Shown one piece after another: positions 61,025 through 64,000 of a stretch of DNA of 64,000 nucleotides. Source of the stretch: Pelomonas sp937871895 (GTDB lineage Bacteria > Pseudomonadota > Gammaproteobacteria > Burkholderiales > Burkholderiaceae_C); assembly GCF_046348265.1 (NCBI RefSeq), contig NZ_JAXMEO010000005.1; one strand, written 5' to 3'. Both the position numbers and the translations under genes were made by a program. The notes under the pieces are model-generated. The model saw only the letters and a program-made list of their open reading frames with translations. It ran no database searches and was not told the DNA's origin. Position 1 is the stretch's first letter; each line of letters opens with the position of its first letter.

Positions 61025-63590
61025 TCAGACCGCCCATTTCTTGCCCCTGATGGCGTACTCCACCGCCAGGTCGTACACGTTGTCGCACTTCTGCTTGAAC
61101 GTCGTGCGGTCGTAGCTTTCCGGCAGGTCGGCGTCCAGCACGCGCTCAATCTCCGCCCGCACCTGCTTCTGCGTCTGGGCGCTCTGGTGCCAGTTCTGGA
61201 TCAGAACCTTGGGCTGCTCCTCCACCAGGCGCTTCAGCAGATGCTTGGCCGCCAGCTTCACGCGCTGGGTCTCGTCCTGCGTCAGTGTCTCCTTCTTGAG
61301 CAGGTCGAACAGCTCCAGCTCGTCCTCCGTCAGGCCCTCGCGGATATGCCGCTCGGCCTCTTCCTTCAGCTCCTGGGCATAGGCGGTCAGCTCGTCGTAG
61401 TAGTTCTCGGTGGACGTAGCGCCGGAGTTGTAGGCGTCGATCACCTTCTGCAGCCGCTGGATGAAGTCCGTTCGGGTGCTGTTCTGCGCCAGCATCTCGG
61501 CCAGCTTGCGTTGCAGAAACGCCTGCAGGTCGGCGATCTGGATGTTCTTGAACGGCGCCTGCTTGAACTCCTCGCGCAGCTTCTCGACATTGACCGTGCT
61601 CAGGTTCCAGGGTTTGCCGCGCTGCACGATCTTGTACTGCGCCTCGAACTCCTTGGCAGAGAAGGCCTCCGCGTTGTCCACCACCACGCTGGCGTCCAGC
61701 AGCGCCTCGATGCGCTGCACGGCGCTCTCGATGTCGGCCTGCTCGACGATGCTGTCCATCACGCCGCGCAGGTACTGGAAGGCTGACACCACACGGCCCA
61801 GCTTGCGGCCCAGCACCTCGGGCTTGCAGGCCTCGTACAGCGATGAGATGGTGTTCTCGTAGACGTTGAAGGACTTGCGCTGCTCGTCGCTGGCCAGCAG
61901 CGTGTCGGCAAAGGCGTTGAACTGGCCCAGCTTGGTGAACACGTCGCCGCGCTCCAACGCCTCGTGCAGCGGCACGCCTTGGGCTTGGCAGTAGGCCAGG
62001 CCTTGCTCGATGGCCTCGTCCAGCGTGAACAAATGGCTCTTGTCCCGCACCGGCAGTTCGTCGTCCTCAGGGCCGGCGGCGTAGTCCTTCAGCGCCTTCT
62101 TCATGCGGCGGAAGACGTTGTAGTAGTCCACGATCTCGCCGTGCCGCTTGGCCACACCCAGGATCTCGTGGCCGCTCACTCGGTTGGCCCGCGCGATGGT
62201 CTGCATCAGCGTGTGGCCCTGCATGGGCTTGTCCAGGTAGAGCGTGCTCACCGTCGGCGCGTCAAAGCCCGTCAGCCACATCGCGCAGACGAACACGAGT
62301 TGCAACGGGTGCTCCGGGTCCTTGAAGTTGAACTCGATGTCGTGGCCGTGCTCGTCGAGCGCGTTCATGCGCAGGCGGTGCGGCTTGATGTCGAGGCTCT
62401 TCTTCGCGAACTTCTCTTCCTCGCCCGCTTCCTCGCTGACGATCACGGCCATCTGCACGGCGCTCATCCAGGCCTTGAGCTGCTTCAGCCGCTGGCGCTC
62501 CACGTCGTTGGTCGTCGCGGTGATGCGGCCGTTCAGCGCCTTGATCTCGGCCTTCCACAGCGCCTGCACCTTGTCGAACATCGTCACGGCGGTGAACTTG
62601 TCCACCGAGATGACGATGCCCTTGCCCAGGTAGCCACGGCGGGGGAAGTGGTAGACGATGTCGCGCGCAATCGTATCCAGCCGGTCCTCGCGCTTGACGA
62701 CCTCCATCTCCTGCGCGAAGCGCTTCTCCAGCTTCTCCTGCGCCTCGCCGTCCAGGTTCTCATCTTCCAGGATCGCGGCGAACTCCTCGCTCAGGTCGTC
62801 GTTCTGGATCAGCACCTCGGGCACGCGCTTCTCGTAGAACAGCGGCACCGTGGCACCGTCTTCCACGCTCTGCTGGAAGTTGTACTCGGACACGTAGTCG
62901 CCGAACCAGGCATTGGTCTTGCGCTCCTGCCCCAGCAGCGGCGTGCCGGTGAAGGCCAGGAAGTTCGCGTTCGGCAGGCCGGCACGCATGTTCTCGGCCA
63001 GGCCGGCGTACTGCGTGCGGTGCGCCTCGTCCACGATGACGACGATGTCGTCGCGGTCGGACAGCAGCGGGTAGTCCTTGCCCTTCTCGAACCGGAACTT
63101 CTGGATCAGCGTGAACACCACGCGCTTGTTCTTGCCCAGCATCTCGCGCAGTTGCGCGCTGCCCTTGGGCCGCACATCGTCCTTGGGCGCCACCACGCCG
63201 GTATGCAGGAAGTTGCGGTAGATCTGCCCGTCCAGGTCGTCCCGGTCGGTCACTACGACGAAGGTGAAGTTGCCGGTGAGCTTGCGGAAGATCTTGCGCG
63301 TGTAGAACACCATCGAGAAGCTCTTGCCCGAGCCCTGGGTGTGCCAGAACACGCCCAGCCTGCCGCCCAGCTCCCGGCGGCGCCTGAACTGCTCGAAGGC
63401 GTTGTTCACGCCGATGAACTGGTGGTTCTGCGCGATGACCTTCTGCGTTTCGCGGTAGAACACGCAGAAGTTCTCCACATAGTCCAGCAGCCGCTCGGGC
63501 GTCAGTAAGCCCAGCACCACCCGCTCCACGCTCAGGCCCTGGGCGGCAATGGCCGGGTGGTCCAGCTTCTCCTTCTCGTCGTCGAGTCCA
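61025..63590 (-). pseudogene. hsdR: Type I restriction enzyme HsdR, N-terminus deleted
   Basis: The frame carries the HsdR translocase: Walker A HTQGSGKSFSMVF, DEAH in VIVDEAHRTQ, TGTPLL and the later helicase motifs (WLTGFDAPTVSTLYLDKP, IARANRVSG), and the C-terminal helical region. Missing is the N-terminal ~200-residue PD-(D/E)xK nuclease domain; the frame begins inside DDEKEKLDHPA and has no plausible start (a TTG at 63613 lies in hsdS sequence). It is joined out of frame to the first ~67 codons of hsdS near 63575-63590. Without the nuclease it cannot cut DNA. Confidence 0.9.
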
Positions 63591-63785
63591 TTTGACGAAC
63601 GTGGCCTCGTCAACGTACCGACAGTCGTCCAGATTGATTCGACCCGCCTTGACGTTGGTTGTGCGGATCATCTTGTACTCAGTCGGACCGTCAACGACAG
63701 GTGCTGTTTTGTTCACGCAGTCCACGACATCGGTGCAGAGCACACTGACGGAATCCGTCTTCCAGTGATCGGGAAACAGCCTCAC
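63576..63785 (-). pseudogene. hsdS: Type I specificity subunit HsdS, first ~67 codons only
   Basis: GTG 63785 starts MRLFPDHWKTDSVSVLCTDV, followed by the HsdS TRD1 N-terminus (VDCVNKTAPVVD, YKMIRTTNVKAGRINLDD, FVKWTRR). After FVKWTRR the frame leaves HsdS and runs through hsdR in the wrong frame. It lies 2 nt after the hsdM stop, the normal hsdM-hsdS arrangement. Lower GC than the core genes. No target recognition domain remains complete, so it cannot specify a DNA site. Confidence 0.9.
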
Positions 63786-63787
63786 GT

Positions 63788-64000
63788 TCAGAGTCCCGTC
63801 AGCGCTGCGAGATTCCGGGCGATGACGGCTTCGAGCACATGCGCCTCGCTCTGAAGCTCCGCGAGCTCATCACCGACCTCAGTGAGGTCCGCCAGGAACT
63901 CCTCCTCCGTCTTCCCATCCTCCTCAATCACCACGCCCACATACCGCCCCGGGTTCAGCGACCAATCCTGCTCGGCAATCTCCTCGCGGCTGGCCAGCTT
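63788..64000 (-). CDS. hsdM: Type I DNA methyltransferase HsdM, C-terminal fragment (continues past window)
   Basis: The last ~70 residues of an N6-adenine type I methyltransferase: REEIAEQDWSLNPGRYVGV, then a helical tail (EEEFLADLTEVGDELAELQ). The start is beyond the right edge. Its stop at 63790-63788 precedes the hsdS GTG by 2 nt. The rest of the gene needs checking for integrity. Confidence 0.92.
   Translation of the reverse strand, partial: KLASREEIAEQDWSLNPGRYVGVVIEEDGKTEEEFLADLTEVGDELAELQSEAHVLEAVIARNLAALTGL

Noticed and set aside
61964..63508. 514-codon frame opposite hsdR
   Set aside because: Shadow of the helicase gene; no family motifs.
1..64000. tRNA, rRNA, CRISPR arrays, insertion sequences or prophage genes
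   Set aside because: None was found by reading the intergenic gaps and proteins; no transposase, integrase or phage structural protein is encoded.

Overview
The window is about 64 kb of GC-rich, gene-dense DNA with mostly ordinary chromosomal genes. The best fit is a betaproteobacterium of the order Burkholderiales, probably the Rubrivivax/Leptothrix/Roseateles side. Reasons: a DUF3348-DUF802-OmpA-DUF2894 operon, a three-gene pntAA-pntAB-pntB transhydrogenase, an lptA-lptB-rpoN block, a PEP-CTERM protein, and the overall codon use. The placement is inference; no rRNA or tRNA gene was seen.

Layout. 1-10 kb: 5' part of uvrA (leftward) abutting an N-terminally truncated S9 peptidase, then two class III cyclase-type genes (one divergent, one fused to an ATPase and a helical-repeat region), an HDOD protein and a TSUP exporter. 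10-17.7 kb: CAP protein, mnmA with a two-component pair, a PEP-CTERM protein, a frameshifted periplasmic binding protein, a beta-lactamase-fold hydrolase and a Nudix hydrolase. 17.7-25 kb (rightward): pnt genes, fadD, a hypothetical gene, rsmE and an MFS transporter. 25-30 kb (leftward): a PhoD phosphatase, an RNA methyltransferase, a chemoreceptor and its small periplasmic sensor-like neighbour. 30-37 kb: a tight leftward operon argS - SPOR protein - dsbA - dsbA - lptA - lptB - rpoN. 37-39 kb: a Ser/Thr kinase with a cyclic-nucleotide-binding domain and a PsiF-like repeat protein. 39-44.5 kb: amiD-like amidase with dppBCDF, interrupted by a 0.5 kb inverted-repeat element. 44.5-48.4 kb: a MotA/MotB-like (Zorya-like) channel operon with DUF3348 and DUF2894. 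48.7-59 kb: a GGDEF-EAL protein, CotH kinase lipoprotein, lipocalin, GST, methyltransferase, SbtA with divergent LysR regulator, and a D-Ala-D-Ala carboxypeptidase. 59-64 kb: NERD and DUF5655/PD-(D/E)xK proteins next to a type I restriction-modification locus in which hsdS and hsdR have been cut and joined by a deletion.

Most notable: the uncharacterised proton-channel-like operon at 44.5-48.4 kb, whose two membrane proteins have the architecture of ZorA/ZorB but different partners; the hsdS'-'hsdR deletion junction; and the repeat inside the dpp operon whose two copies differ by paired, stem-preserving substitutions. Single-base frameshifts are likely in the histidine kinase (near 11516-11520) and the binding protein (near 14851-14863).
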